From Desulfosudis oleivorans (GTDB taxonomy: Bacteria > Desulfobacterota > Desulfobacteria > Desulfobacterales > SURF-7), in NCBI GenBank assembly GCA_020723305.1, contig DYJC01000007.1:62001-126000 (forward strand): DNA of 64,000 bases, written 5' to 3'. The position numbers and the translations under genes were made by a program. Shown here piece by piece: positions 9,208 to 17,615 of this stretch (position 1 is the first letter of the stretch; each line of letters starts with the position of its first letter). The notes beneath the pieces are model-generated. The model was not told the DNA's origin. It saw only the letters and a program-made list of their open reading frames with translations, and did no database searches.

Positions 9208-9567
9208 TCAAGCTTTTACATAAATCCCTTTACTGATGCTCCGGATCAAATTTCGATTCTTTGCCTTATAAATAATGTTTGCGATTTTTTTATCATCAAA
9301 TCCCGTTTTTTCTTTAATTTTTGATGTGTCTATGCCCTGTTTGCTTCTGGATATGATTTGTATTACCGTATCAAAAGCCGTTGCCGAATCTGCTGTTTTT
9401 TTCCCGGCAGTGCTTCCTTTCTTGGCACTTTTCCCTGACACCTTTTTTTTCTTCGAAAACCCCTGAGCTGCTGAACCTTCCACTGCCTTAATCGCTTTGT
9501 CAAGTTGGTTGTTGATTGCCCGAATACCCTTTACTACCAGCTGTAAATCAATTTTTAATTTTTTCAT
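9208..9567 (-). CDS. Lys/Ala-rich protein with C-terminal winged-helix-like domain (nucleoid-type, hypothetical)
   Basis: 119-aa basic protein. Residues about 1-35 form a helix. About 36-62 are a flexible Lys/Ser/Ala/Gly linker (SKKKKVSGKSAKKGSTAGKK). About 66-119 resemble a small winged helix (TAFDTVIQIISRSKQGID then DDKKIANIIYKAKNRNLI and SKGIYVKA). The combination recalls histone-H1-like or nucleoid-associated proteins. That is an inference, not a family match I can prove. GGAGGGAA precedes the ATG. It stands alone between two terminator-like or gene-free gaps. Confidence 0.8.
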   Translation of the reverse strand: MKKLKIDLQLVVKGIRAINNQLDKAIKAVEGSAAQGFSKKKKVSGKSAKKGSTAGKKTADSATAFDTVIQIISRSKQGIDTSKIKEKTGFDDKKIANIIYKAKNRNLIRSISKGIYVKA

Positions 9568-9832
9568 AACCTCAATTCCCTCCTTTTTTCAATTGTCTAC
9601 CATGATCAGGAATTCTCACATTCACTTCATATATATAAAGCTGCCTCAGCAACACGCATGCGCTGACAACATGGAAACGAAAAACATCTTATACTGACAG
9701 GGATTCCATTTGGCTTTGAGATTATTTCAGATTCACCATACATCATTTATGAAAAATAAGAAAGTGTTAATAAAACGAAAATTCAATATAGTGAGCCGGT
9801 TAAAAAAATCAGCCCGCCATTCTGTTCATAAA

Positions 9833-10282
9833 TCAAGAAATATCGCGAGATCGTATCAGGAGCAATGGCCTGTCAACCGCTTGAAGTATCCCGGCTGCTA
9901 CGCTCCCGTAAAAAACACGGGAAAGCCCACTTCTGCCATGACTTGCCATTGCGATCAGGTCAACATTTTCGCTTTGAGAAACTTCGATAATGGTATTTAC
10001 TACAGAACCGATCAACGATCGCTTGTGGGTTATTATTCCAGCCTCTCTGAATTCACCTTCAATACCGGAAAGGTACTCCAATGCCTCTTCCAACTTCCGA
10101 TTACTCTCCCCTTGACTTTCCTCAACAAGAATTCCCTTATAGCCATCACTAACAATAACCGGTCGTATGACCTGAAGAAATACAACTTCCGAACTGTTCA
10201 TCTTGGCCAAATTCTTCACATGGGGAAGGATCTTTTCTGCACGGCTCGATCCATCCAACGGCACAAGTATTTTTTTATACAT
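9833..10282 (-). CDS. Universal stress protein, UspA family
   Basis: 149-aa single UspA domain starting MYKKILVPLDGSS. The ATP-binding signature at the C terminus is intact in GRSGLSRVFYGSVA (G-2x-G-9x-G-S spacing) after the MASHG motif. It is probably a cytoplasmic nucleotide-binding stress protein. A strong GGAGG site precedes the ATG. A long open frame on the opposite strand over the same bases is treated as a shadow. Confidence 0.92.
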   Translation of the reverse strand: MYKKILVPLDGSSRAEKILPHVKNLAKMNSSEVVFLQVIRPVIVSDGYKGILVEESQGESNRKLEEALEYLSGIEGEFREAGIITHKRSLIGSVVNTIIEVSQSENVDLIAMASHGRSGLSRVFYGSVAAGILQAVDRPLLLIRSRDIS

Positions 10283-10660
10283 CCGTCACCTCCTTCTCAA
10301 ATTTCTGGAGTTCTTCAAAAAACCAGGTTATCATTATCTATCCACCTTGAAGATTAACATCCTGTTATATTAAAAGAAAAAAAATTCACCGGCCGTTCAT
10401 CAATTTTTTACAGTTTATCGGCAACTCATCATTGTGTCAAGAATTTAAAGATGTTATAAGAAAACAAATAACTGTTCTTCTTTCATATTTAATTCATTGC
10501 TTCTACCGGATTTTTACCATTTGTAACGTAAAAATTTTCAACGGAAAGTGAAAGGAGGTGAGAGTTTGAAGTAAAAAAGATTCTTTAATTACGGAACGTC
10601 GATAAAACTTTTACTGTTCATCAACAATTTACTCTGGCATTATAAGGATAGGAGAGAAAA
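10283..10660. other. Gene-free region between uspA and the lipoprotein gene
   Basis: About 380 AT-rich bases. The only notable item is a perfect AAGGAGGTG at 10552-10560 not followed by a usable start codon: the nearest is TTG with a stop two codons later. It may be a leader or a relic. No hairpin terminator or riboswitch fold was recognised. Confidence 0.4.
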
Positions 10661-10996
10661 ATGAAAAAAGCGCTGATTCTACTTTGTTGTATAGGCCTTC
10701 TAACTGTTTGCGGTTGCAGTAGTGATAGTGCCACACCTGAAGATTTTGGCAAAAATTATATTCAGAAACAATTTAACGGTATTCCATGTAACTTGGAGGA
10801 TCTGGATTTCACAGTTACGGAAGAGGAGGATAACAAAGCCACCGTTACGATCGAAGGGGACATTAAATACAAAGAAACCCTGTGTCTAGAAAAAAAGGAC
10901 AATCAATGGATATTGGCCTCAGGCACTGCCAAAAAATCTCCAGCAGAAGCTCCTAAAAAAGATATGGCTGAAAAAAAACTTCCTGCCAGTCATTAA
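10661..10996 (+). CDS. Small exported lipoprotein, hypothetical
   Basis: 111 aa with a lipoprotein signal (MKKALILLCCIGLLTVCGC) and cysteines suited to lipidation at about 18 or 20. The mature part is acidic with a conserved-looking beta region (about 48-88) that resembles the small DUF4878-like fold of secreted proteins: a charged N-terminal helix then TVTIEGDIKY and QWIL. The tail is Lys/Ala/Pro-rich. GGAGAG precedes the ATG. Function unknown. Confidence 0.8.
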   Translation: MKKALILLCCIGLLTVCGCSSDSATPEDFGKNYIQKQFNGIPCNLEDLDFTVTEEEDNKATVTIEGDIKYKETLCLEKKDNQWILASGTAKKSPAEAPKKDMAEKKLPASH

Positions 10997-11041
10997 AAAA
11001 AAGTAAAATTATACTCCAGGAAAAACTCTGGTTACCGAGTA

Positions 11042-11071
11042 CCGGGTTGCTATTTCAGAATGGCAACCCGG
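11042..11071. terminator. Strong hairpin between convergent genes
   Basis: A perfect 9-base stem (CCGGGTTGC against GCAACCCGG, 12-base loop) lies between the lipoprotein gene and the convergent ExeA-like gene. The T-run follows only after about 16 bases, so rho-independent function is likely but not certain. Confidence 0.55.
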
Positions 11072-11095
11072 AATACCCGGCAATTCTTTTTGTTA

Positions 11096-12283
11096 TCATT
11101 GATCTCTGCCGATGACCGCATTGTATCTTTTTTTCAGCATACGATATTTTTCATTAAGGCTTCCGTATTTAAGCACTAATCTATCATTTTGCTTTCGCTC
11201 CGCAAGGAGCAGACGCATTATTTTACCCAATATTTTTTTTTGAATCCGATCAATCTTTTTCTCCATTACGGTCTTATTTTCCCCTGCGGATATTTCAAGT
11301 TCCCGAACCTTACCTTCAATGCGTTGAATTTCTTTTATCAAATTTTCGCGGCATTCATCCTGAAGGGAAATCTGTTTTCTCTTTTCGTCAGATTCATTTA
11401 AAGAAACAAACTTCACAGGTGGTGGGTCTGCCGGTACAGAATATTCGAATGTACCTCCTCCGAAACTATCCGTAAAAATACCCATTCCCTCTTTATCATC
11501 AATCACCTGCTGAACAATATATACCCCTATTTGTTCGATTTCATCCGCAAAACCGTAAACAAGGCAGGCATCGCACAGCAGATTAATGGTTCTGGGAATT
11601 CCACCGGAGCTGTCATATATCATATCCATCGCATTTGTTAAAAAAATATCCGGATTTCCACCTGCAGCCTTCAATCGATGAGCTATATAGTCATGACATT
11701 CCTTTCTTGTTAAGGGAGACAGATGGTAACTCACTGCGATTCTTTGAGAAAATTGAGCAAGACCTGGTTTTTTCAATTTCTTTTTCAGCTCAGGCTGGCC
11801 AACGACAATGATTTGTAACAGGATCTCCTCATCGCTTTGGAGGTTTGAAAGCATTCTGACTTCCTCAAGCGCTTCGTCCGTAAGATTCTGTGCCTCGTCA
11901 ATGATGAGGATAACCTGTTTTCCTATCTTATATTGTTCAATTAAAAACCGATAAAGGGTTTCCAGTTCTTTTGATTTATCGCCCTCTGATGTTGGGAGTT
12001 CAAATTCAAGAAGGATCAGCTTGAGAATCTGATCGGCGGTGACATTGGTATTTAAAATAACCCCCACTTCCATCTTGGATTCAAGCTTATTTAAAAGGTA
12101 GCGAATCAATGTCGTTTTACCCATACCGATTTCACCTGTCAGCATGATAAAACCGCTTTTTTCCGCAAGACCATATTCCAGATAGGTTAATGCATTTTCA
12201 TACCTCGGGCTTAAAAAAAAGAAATTTGGATTGGGCACGATTTTGAAAGGTTTTTCATTCAGATTATAGAATTTTTTGTACAT
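11096..12283 (-). CDS. ExeA/GspA-like AAA ATPase with C-terminal coiled coil
   Basis: 395-aa ATPase of the ExeA/MSHA-biogenesis family. Walker A is GEIGMGKTTLIRYLL (about residues 50-60) and Walker B is VILIIDEAQNL, followed by a sensor region (ILLQIIVVGQPEL) and a GGIPRTINLLCDACL segment. Residues about 300-395 are charged coiled coil instead of a peptidoglycan-binding domain. Members act in type II secretion, pili or polysaccharide export, or as general ATPases. No such genes adjoin it, so the partner is unknown. It is transcribed divergently from trhP. Confidence 0.88.
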   Translation of the reverse strand: MYKKFYNLNEKPFKIVPNPNFFFLSPRYENALTYLEYGLAEKSGFIMLTGEIGMGKTTLIRYLLNKLESKMEVGVILNTNVTADQILKLILLEFELPTSEGDKSKELETLYRFLIEQYKIGKQVILIIDEAQNLTDEALEEVRMLSNLQSDEEILLQIIVVGQPELKKKLKKPGLAQFSQRIAVSYHLSPLTRKECHDYIAHRLKAAGGNPDIFLTNAMDMIYDSSGGIPRTINLLCDACLVYGFADEIEQIGVYIVQQVIDDKEGMGIFTDSFGGGTFEYSVPADPPPVKFVSLNESDEKRKQISLQDECRENLIKEIQRIEGKVRELEISAGENKTVMEKKIDRIQKKILGKIMRLLLAERKQNDRLVLKYGSLNEKYRMLKKRYNAVIGRDQ

Positions 12284-12400
12284 GTCATCCGATTCCCATC
12301 AAGACCGGTTATGGATATTTTATATTATGGACCCAAAAACAATTCAAACTCTTTATTGATCGAACGGTGAAAAATGATATATGTAACAATTTTTATCGCT

Positions 12401-12412
12401 GTCCATATGGAC
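12401..12412. promoter_or_regulatory. Perfect 12-base palindrome in a divergent intergenic region
   Basis: GTCCATATGGAC is a perfect dyad lying between the divergent ExeA-like and trhP genes, a natural place for an operator. A related half-site (GTCCAG on the minus strand) occurs ten bases further on. No regulator can be named. Confidence 0.3.
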
Positions 12413-12484
12413 ATATTTAACTGGACGGTAGCGTTCCATATTGTTTGAAACGAATCCAATATTGAGAATGAATTGAAACAAAAA

Positions 12485-13717
12485 ATGAACTTTCAGCTCC
12501 GGCCCATCGAATTGTTGGCACCTGCCGGCAATTTTGAAAAACTCGAAATTGCAGTTCACTACGGTGCGGATGCCGTGTATCTTGCGAACAAAGAGTTTTC
12601 ATTGCGCAATTTTTCAGGGAATTTTACCCTGGAAGAAATGGAAAAGGCAATCGTATATTCCCATAAGGCCAATATCAAGGTTTATGTGGCTTGTAATATC
12701 TATGCAAGAAACCAGGATCAGGCGGGAATTGATAACTATCTAAAAAATTTAGGACGGATTAGGCCGGATGCCCTGATTTTTTCTGATCCGGGTGTTTTCT
12801 TGTCTGCCCGTAATCTGATTCCGGATATCCCGCTTCACTTAAGCACCCAGGCAAATACGACCAACTACAAAACCGTTCGGTTCTGGGAAGGCCTTGGTGT
12901 AAAACGCGTCAATGTGGCAAGGGAGCTGTCTCTTGAAGAAATCAAAGAGATCAGCCGGCAAACCACAGCTGAAATTGAAGCCTTTATTCATGGAGCCATG
13001 TGCATCTCCTATTCCGGCAGATGCCTGCTCAGTTCTTTCCTGACCAAAAGGGACAGTAATCAGGGAACGTGCAGTCATCCCTGTCGCTGGAACTATGCAG
13101 TTGTTGAAGAATTGCGGCCCGGAAAATTTATGCCCATTGAGGAAGATTCGCGGGGGTCTTATATTTTTAACTCAAAAGATCTTTGCATGATCGAACATAT
13201 CCCGGAAATGATACAGGCTGGAATCACATCGTTTAAAATTGAAGGCCGTATGAAAACGATCAACTACCTTGCCTCTACTGTCAAAGTGTATCGAGAGGCG
13301 ATTGACAACTATTGCTCTTCTCCGGAAACCTATCATACAAAGAAAGAATGGCTCGAACAGCTTTGCAGCATCACTCACCGCGATTATTGTACGGGTTTTT
13401 ATTTTAATGATCCAGACCAGGTTACACCCAACTATCGGAATGCAAATCCACTCAAGGGCCATGCTTTTATCGGAAAAATTCTTGAAAATACGGTACAAGG
13501 ACTGACCCTGACAGAGGTTAAAAATAAAATCTTTGTCCATGATCCTGTCGAGATCATTACGACAAAAGGCCCTCTTCATCTTGACAAGATACATGAAATC
13601 ATCGATTCATCCGGAAGAAACATTGAATTTTCACAACCAGGCTCCATCGTGAACATCCGGTTTGAAACAGATTACCATAAAAATGACCTGATCCGGATGA
13701 CAGGAGAGAGGAATTGA
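12485..13717 (+). CDS. trhP: Peptidase U32-family tRNA hydroxylation protein (TrhP/YegQ-like)
   Basis: 410-aa member of the U32 family, whose E. coli relative TrhP helps make 5-hydroxyuridine at the tRNA wobble position. It has the N-terminal LLAPAGNFEKLEIAVHYGADAVYL barrel segments and the signature EAFIHGAMCISYSGRC, then CSHPCRW, giving the conserved cysteines expected to bind a cluster or metal. I place the start at ATG 12485; a TTG four codons earlier is possible. Its stop overlaps the TTG start of cobQ by four bases, so it may be co-transcribed with the cobamide genes without a metabolic link. Confidence 0.88.
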   Translation: MNFQLRPIELLAPAGNFEKLEIAVHYGADAVYLANKEFSLRNFSGNFTLEEMEKAIVYSHKANIKVYVACNIYARNQDQAGIDNYLKNLGRIRPDALIFSDPGVFLSARNLIPDIPLHLSTQANTTNYKTVRFWEGLGVKRVNVARELSLEEIKEISRQTTAEIEAFIHGAMCISYSGRCLLSSFLTKRDSNQGTCSHPCRWNYAVVEELRPGKFMPIEEDSRGSYIFNSKDLCMIEHIPEMIQAGITSFKIEGRMKTINYLASTVKVYREAIDNYCSSPETYHTKKEWLEQLCSITHRDYCTGFYFNDPDQVTPNYRNANPLKGHAFIGKILENTVQGLTLTEVKNKIFVHDPVEIITTKGPLHLDKIHEIIDSSGRNIEFSQPGSIVNIRFETDYHKNDLIRMTGERN

Positions 13718-15228
13718 AAGGTTTCAGCCGGGAGATGGACTTAACAAAAAAAATGGGTAAATCGATTGCCGTATTCGGAACCGGGTCGGATGTGGGTAAA
13801 AGCATTGTCACAACCGCTCTCTGCCGATTCCTTTTTGAAAAGAAAATGGATGTCGTCCCGTTTAAGGCCCAGAACATGTCCAATAATTCCGGTGTGACTC
13901 CCGAAGGATTGGAGATCGGCCGTGCCCAGATTGTCCAGGCAGAGGCATCCGGAATCCCTCCCCATGTGGATATGAATCCGATCCTTTTAAAACCAACAGG
14001 CGAAATCGGCGCACAGGTTGTTCTCCTTGGAAAACCCATTGAAAATAATACTGCGGTTGAATATCATGAAAAAAAGAAAGATTATTTTTCCTATGCGGCC
14101 GCTGCCCTTGACCGATTGCGATCCTCCCATGAAGTTGTTGTGATGGAAGGTGCCGGTTCCTGCGCTGAGGTCAATCTCATGCAGCATGATATCGTGAACT
14201 TCCGGATGGCGGAATATGCGGATGCACCGGTTATACTGGTTGCGGATATACATCGAGGCGGCGTCTTTGCCCAGATTGTAGGAACCCTTGCGTGTATTTC
14301 CGACCGGGAAAAAGACCGGATCGCTGGGGTGATCATCAACCGGTTTCGAGGAGATATATCCCTTTTTGATGAGGGGATCCGATGGCTTGAAAAAAAAACC
14401 GAAAAAACCATTTTCGGGGTTCTCCCATGGTTTCATCATATCCGGATTGAAGAGGAAGATTCTGTCGTGATTGAGAAGACAGATACTCCTACTGCCGTAT
14501 CCGGAGACACCCTGATGATCGCGGTAATCCGGCTTCCGCATATTTCCAATTTTACAGACTTTCATCCCCTTTCCGACATAGATGGTATTTCACTCCATTT
14601 TATCGATAAACCCATGGATCTATCTGTTTTTGGGGCAGTGATCCTCCCCGGCTCCAAAAATACAAGATCTGATTTGCACTGGCTTCAAAAAACAGGATGG
14701 GCAGAGAAAGTAATTGAACATGCTTCTAAAGGCGGATATATACTTGGAATTTGTGGAGGGTATCAGATACTGGGTCTGATGATTCATGACCCGGAAGGTC
14801 TTGAAGGTTCTTCCGGTTCAAGCCATGGATTAGGCTTGCTCCCGGTTGAAACAACATTGTCTGCACCCAAAACCACTACCCTGACATCCTTTTCATGGGA
14901 CGATCAAGCCGGGACCGGTTATGAAATTCACATGGGACAAACCATCAGAGGTGATGCCAAACCCCTGTTTCAGGTTCATTCTCAAAATCAAATCCTTTAC
15001 AACCATGATGAAGGATGCATAAACAAGGATTCACGGATTATGGGCACCTACATCCACGGACTTTTTGATATGCCCGGAATCACCCGGAAATGGCTGGAAA
15101 CGATCGGGCATGGCCATATCCATGTTGACGGAATTGGAGGTCTTGCAGCAAGAGAGAAGGAATATGAACAGTTATCCGGACATTTTCAAAAATATATAAA
15201 CACAAAATTGATTTTGGATCTGCTTTAA
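13714..15228 (+). CDS. cobQ: Cobyric acid synthase
   Basis: 504-aa glutamine-dependent amidase (CobQ/CbiP) that amidates four carboxylates of adenosylcobyrinic acid diamide. An N-terminal P-loop-like GTGSDVGKS is followed by KAQNMSNNS, and the class I glutaminase domain has its nucleophile in GICGGYQ (about residue 346) and a catalytic His in YIHGLF (about 447). The TTG at 13714 has a good AGGAGAGAGG site and couples to the previous stop. ATG 13753 matches the usual family N terminus but lacks a well-spaced site. First gene of the cobamide operon. Confidence 0.94.
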   Translation: MKGFSREMDLTKKMGKSIAVFGTGSDVGKSIVTTALCRFLFEKKMDVVPFKAQNMSNNSGVTPEGLEIGRAQIVQAEASGIPPHVDMNPILLKPTGEIGAQVVLLGKPIENNTAVEYHEKKKDYFSYAAAALDRLRSSHEVVVMEGAGSCAEVNLMQHDIVNFRMAEYADAPVILVADIHRGGVFAQIVGTLACISDREKDRIAGVIINRFRGDISLFDEGIRWLEKKTEKTIFGVLPWFHHIRIEEEDSVVIEKTDTPTAVSGDTLMIAVIRLPHISNFTDFHPLSDIDGISLHFIDKPMDLSVFGAVILPGSKNTRSDLHWLQKTGWAEKVIEHASKGGYILGICGGYQILGLMIHDPEGLEGSSGSSHGLGLLPVETTLSAPKTTTLTSFSWDDQAGTGYEIHMGQTIRGDAKPLFQVHSQNQILYNHDEGCINKDSRIMGTYIHGLFDMPGITRKWLETIGHGHIHVDGIGGLAAREKEYEQLSGHFQKYINTKLILDLL

Positions 15229-15259
15229 AGAAAAAACAATAGAGAAAGGTTCCATCCGT

Positions 15260-15781
15260 ATGCCGGACAAAATATTGGTCATTGGGGGATGTCGCAGTGG
15301 AAAAAGCAGCCATGCGCTTGAGCTGGCGGAAAAGATTTCAGGGAAACGGATCTTTCTGGCCACCTGTGTTCCCTATGATGATGAAATGAAAGAAAGGGTC
15401 TCCCATCATCAACAGGGAAGGAGCCGTGACTGGATAACGATTGAGGCCCCAGTAGAGTTGTCAAAGGCGATTATGGAACATGCTGCGACATCGAGTGTTG
15501 TACTGGTGGATTGCCTGACGCTCTGGATCAACAATCTCATGATGAAAAACATCAGCCGGGAGGAAATGGTTCAGGAAGTCTGTCAGCTCACCCGTTCGAT
15601 TCAGGATGCTCCCTGTTCAGTCATCCTTGTTTCCAATGAAGTAGGATCCGGAATTGTGCCGGAAAACCTTCTTGCCCGCATATTCAGAGATGCAGCAGGT
15701 CTGGTGAATCAAAAAGTAGCTGCTGCTGCAAACAAGGTAATCTGGATGGTTGCCGGCATCCCGGTTGTGATCAAAGGTTGA
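15260..15781 (+). CDS. cobU: Adenosylcobinamide kinase / adenosylcobinamide-phosphate guanylyltransferase
   Basis: 173-aa bifunctional enzyme that phosphorylates adenosylcobinamide and then adds GMP. The P-loop GGCRSGKS is at residues 9-16. The histidine used for guanylylation is in the VSHHQ segment (49/50), and LVDCLTLWINNLM and VSNEVGSGIVP are family hallmarks. It is close in size to known CobU. It lies 31 bases after cobQ and 6 bases before cobS, fitting the nucleotide-loop assembly pathway. Confidence 0.94.
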   Translation: MPDKILVIGGCRSGKSSHALELAEKISGKRIFLATCVPYDDEMKERVSHHQQGRSRDWITIEAPVELSKAIMEHAATSSVVLVDCLTLWINNLMMKNISREEMVQEVCQLTRSIQDAPCSVILVSNEVGSGIVPENLLARIFRDAAGLVNQKVAAAANKVIWMVAGIPVVIKG

Positions 15782-15787
15782 CCGAAC

Positions 15788-16516
15788 ATGATAAAACCGT
15801 TCATATCCGCCATACAGTTTTTAACCATACTTCCCATTGGGAAAAAAGGCACTTTTGTCCCGGATAAAATGCTTCCCTATTTTCCGCTGACCGGTCTTCT
15901 GATCGGTTTGTTCCTTTGTTTGTTTGACCTGATTGCCGGCCGGTTCTGGCCCATGCCGGTTGTCGCAGTACTGGATACGATTTTCCTGGTTATGGTAACC
16001 GGCGCACTTCATCTTGATGGTGTTTGCGATACCACAGATGGTTTATACGGGGGAGCGGGTGATCCGAAAAAAGCCCTGTCGATCATGAAGGACAGTCATG
16101 CAGGTGCAATCGGAGTCGTTGCCGTAATTTGTGTGTTTGCCGGGAAATCCGCAGGTATTTTCGGCCTGGATGCCCATCGCATGCTTCTCCTGATGATCGT
16201 TCCAGCCTATGCACGGGGAGCCACTCTTTTTGGATTTAGATTTTTACAGTACGGCAGGCCTGAAGGTGGAACCGGTCATATTTTTTTTCATAATAAAATG
16301 GCGGCCTCCTCATTCCAGGGGCTCCTGATTCCTCTTTTCCTTTCTTTTTTTCTCGGATGGGGATGGATCATGTTCAATATCTGTTTTCTTGCGGCTGTCA
16401 TTGTCATCCTGAAGTTTTACCAAAAAAGGATGGGATGCATAACAGGAGACATGCTGGGCGCGATGACGGAAACAATCGAAGTATTTCTATTTTTAATCGG
16501 TGCGATGCGGCTATAA
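15788..16516 (+). CDS. cobS: Adenosylcobinamide-GDP ribazoletransferase (cobalamin synthase)
   Basis: 242-aa polytopic inner-membrane enzyme that joins activated cobinamide with alpha-ribazole (phosphate). It starts with the family's FLTILPIG and carries the active-site motif LHLDGVCDTTDGL on the second third of the protein, then MKDSHAGAIGV. Several hydrophobic helices follow. Its end overlaps the untranslated start region of cobD by only a few bases. Confidence 0.94.
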   Translation: MIKPFISAIQFLTILPIGKKGTFVPDKMLPYFPLTGLLIGLFLCLFDLIAGRFWPMPVVAVLDTIFLVMVTGALHLDGVCDTTDGLYGGAGDPKKALSIMKDSHAGAIGVVAVICVFAGKSAGIFGLDAHRMLLLMIVPAYARGATLFGFRFLQYGRPEGGTGHIFFHNKMAASSFQGLLIPLFLSFFLGWGWIMFNICFLAAVIVILKFYQKRMGCITGDMLGAMTETIEVFLFLIGAMRL

Positions 16517-16532
16517 TCCGAGGAGAATTATC

Positions 16533-17615
16533 ATGATAACCGGTCACGGTGGAAACATATATGAACTGGCAAAGAAAAATGGCTGTCAGCCGGATGAGAT
16601 CATAGACATGAGCAGCAACCTCAACCCTATGGGGCCGCCTCCGGGGTTGCTTACATTTCTCCAAAAGAATATCTCCGTAATCAAGGCATTGCCTGACGCC
16701 GGGGCAACATTCATTATCGAAAAATTCGAAACCACCCATAACCTTGAAAAAGGTCATATCCTAGCCGGACACGGAACAACTGAATTTATCTATTCCATCA
16801 CAAAAGCATTGCGGATTAAAAATGCGTTAATTCTTGGGCCAACCTATTCAGACTATAAAGATTCCTGCCTGCAGAATGAAAACCACTTTGACTATCTGAT
16901 GGCAGAGGAATCAAACGGTTTTTCTCATCATCCGGACCGGATATCCGACAATCTGAAAAACAGAGATATGGTGTTTATCTGTAACCCGAACAACCCTACC
17001 GGAACATTGATTCCTGCCCAGTCTCTCCACCGGATCTGTGAAGCCCATCCGGATACGATTTTCGTTATTGACGAATCCTATCTCCCTTTTATTCCAGAGG
17101 ACAGGGATTTCAGTATGATTCAGACCCGGTTGAAAAATGTGATTGTGCTGACCTCTATGTCTAAAATCTTCAGCATTCCTGGATTACGAACCGGTTTTTT
17201 AAAAGCATCCCCTGAGGTTATAAACAGAATCCGGAAATTACAGGTTCCCTGGAACGTAAACAGCCTGGCGCAGGTCGCTGTTGATTACATCCTTTCCCAC
17301 AAACAGGAGCTGGAGGTTTTTCTCCGGAAGACAAGGCAATTGATCCGAATCGAACAGGACCACTTTATAAATCAACTCCAAGGTATTTCAGCCCTCTCCT
17401 GTATGCCCGGCAAGGTCCCGTATATCCTTATCCGGTTCAACAATGAGTTGACAGCCCCGATGGTTTGCAGCACCTTGGCCAGAGATAATATTCTCATCCG
17501 GGATTGCTCAAATTTTGACGGGCTCACGGATAAATACATCCGTGTAGCACTGAAAAAAAGACCTGTTAACCAGCTCCTTGCAGACAAATTGATACAACTG
17601 GTAAACAAAGCATGA
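16533..17615 (+). CDS. cobD: Threonine-phosphate decarboxylase (CobD/CobC type)
   Basis: 360-aa PLP enzyme related to histidinol-phosphate aminotransferase that makes (R)-1-amino-2-propanol phosphate, the linker of the nucleotide loop. The start ATG 16533 follows AGGAGA with 6-base spacing; an earlier in-frame start lies inside cobS. It begins HGGNIYELA, typical for this subfamily. PLP Lys211 sits in TSMSKIFSIPGLRTGF, with NPNNPTG and the Asp in VIDESY. It overlaps cbiB by four bases, and CbiB uses its product, so the enzyme assignment rests on both motif and context. Confidence 0.93.
   Translation: MITGHGGNIYELAKKNGCQPDEIIDMSSNLNPMGPPPGLLTFLQKNISVIKALPDAGATFIIEKFETTHNLEKGHILAGHGTTEFIYSITKALRIKNALILGPTYSDYKDSCLQNENHFDYLMAEESNGFSHHPDRISDNLKNRDMVFICNPNNPTGTLIPAQSLHRICEAHPDTIFVIDESYLPFIPEDRDFSMIQTRLKNVIVLTSMSKIFSIPGLRTGFLKASPEVINRIRKLQVPWNVNSLAQVAVDYILSHKQELEVFLRKTRQLIRIEQDHFINQLQGISALSCMPGKVPYILIRFNNELTAPMVCSTLARDNILIRDCSNFDGLTDKYIRVALKKRPVNQLLADKLIQLVNKA

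Noticed and set aside
9710-10357. Long open frame on the plus strand opposite the universal stress gene
   Set aside because: The minus-strand frame codes a complete UspA domain with a ribosome site; the opposite frame has no family likeness and is a shadow.
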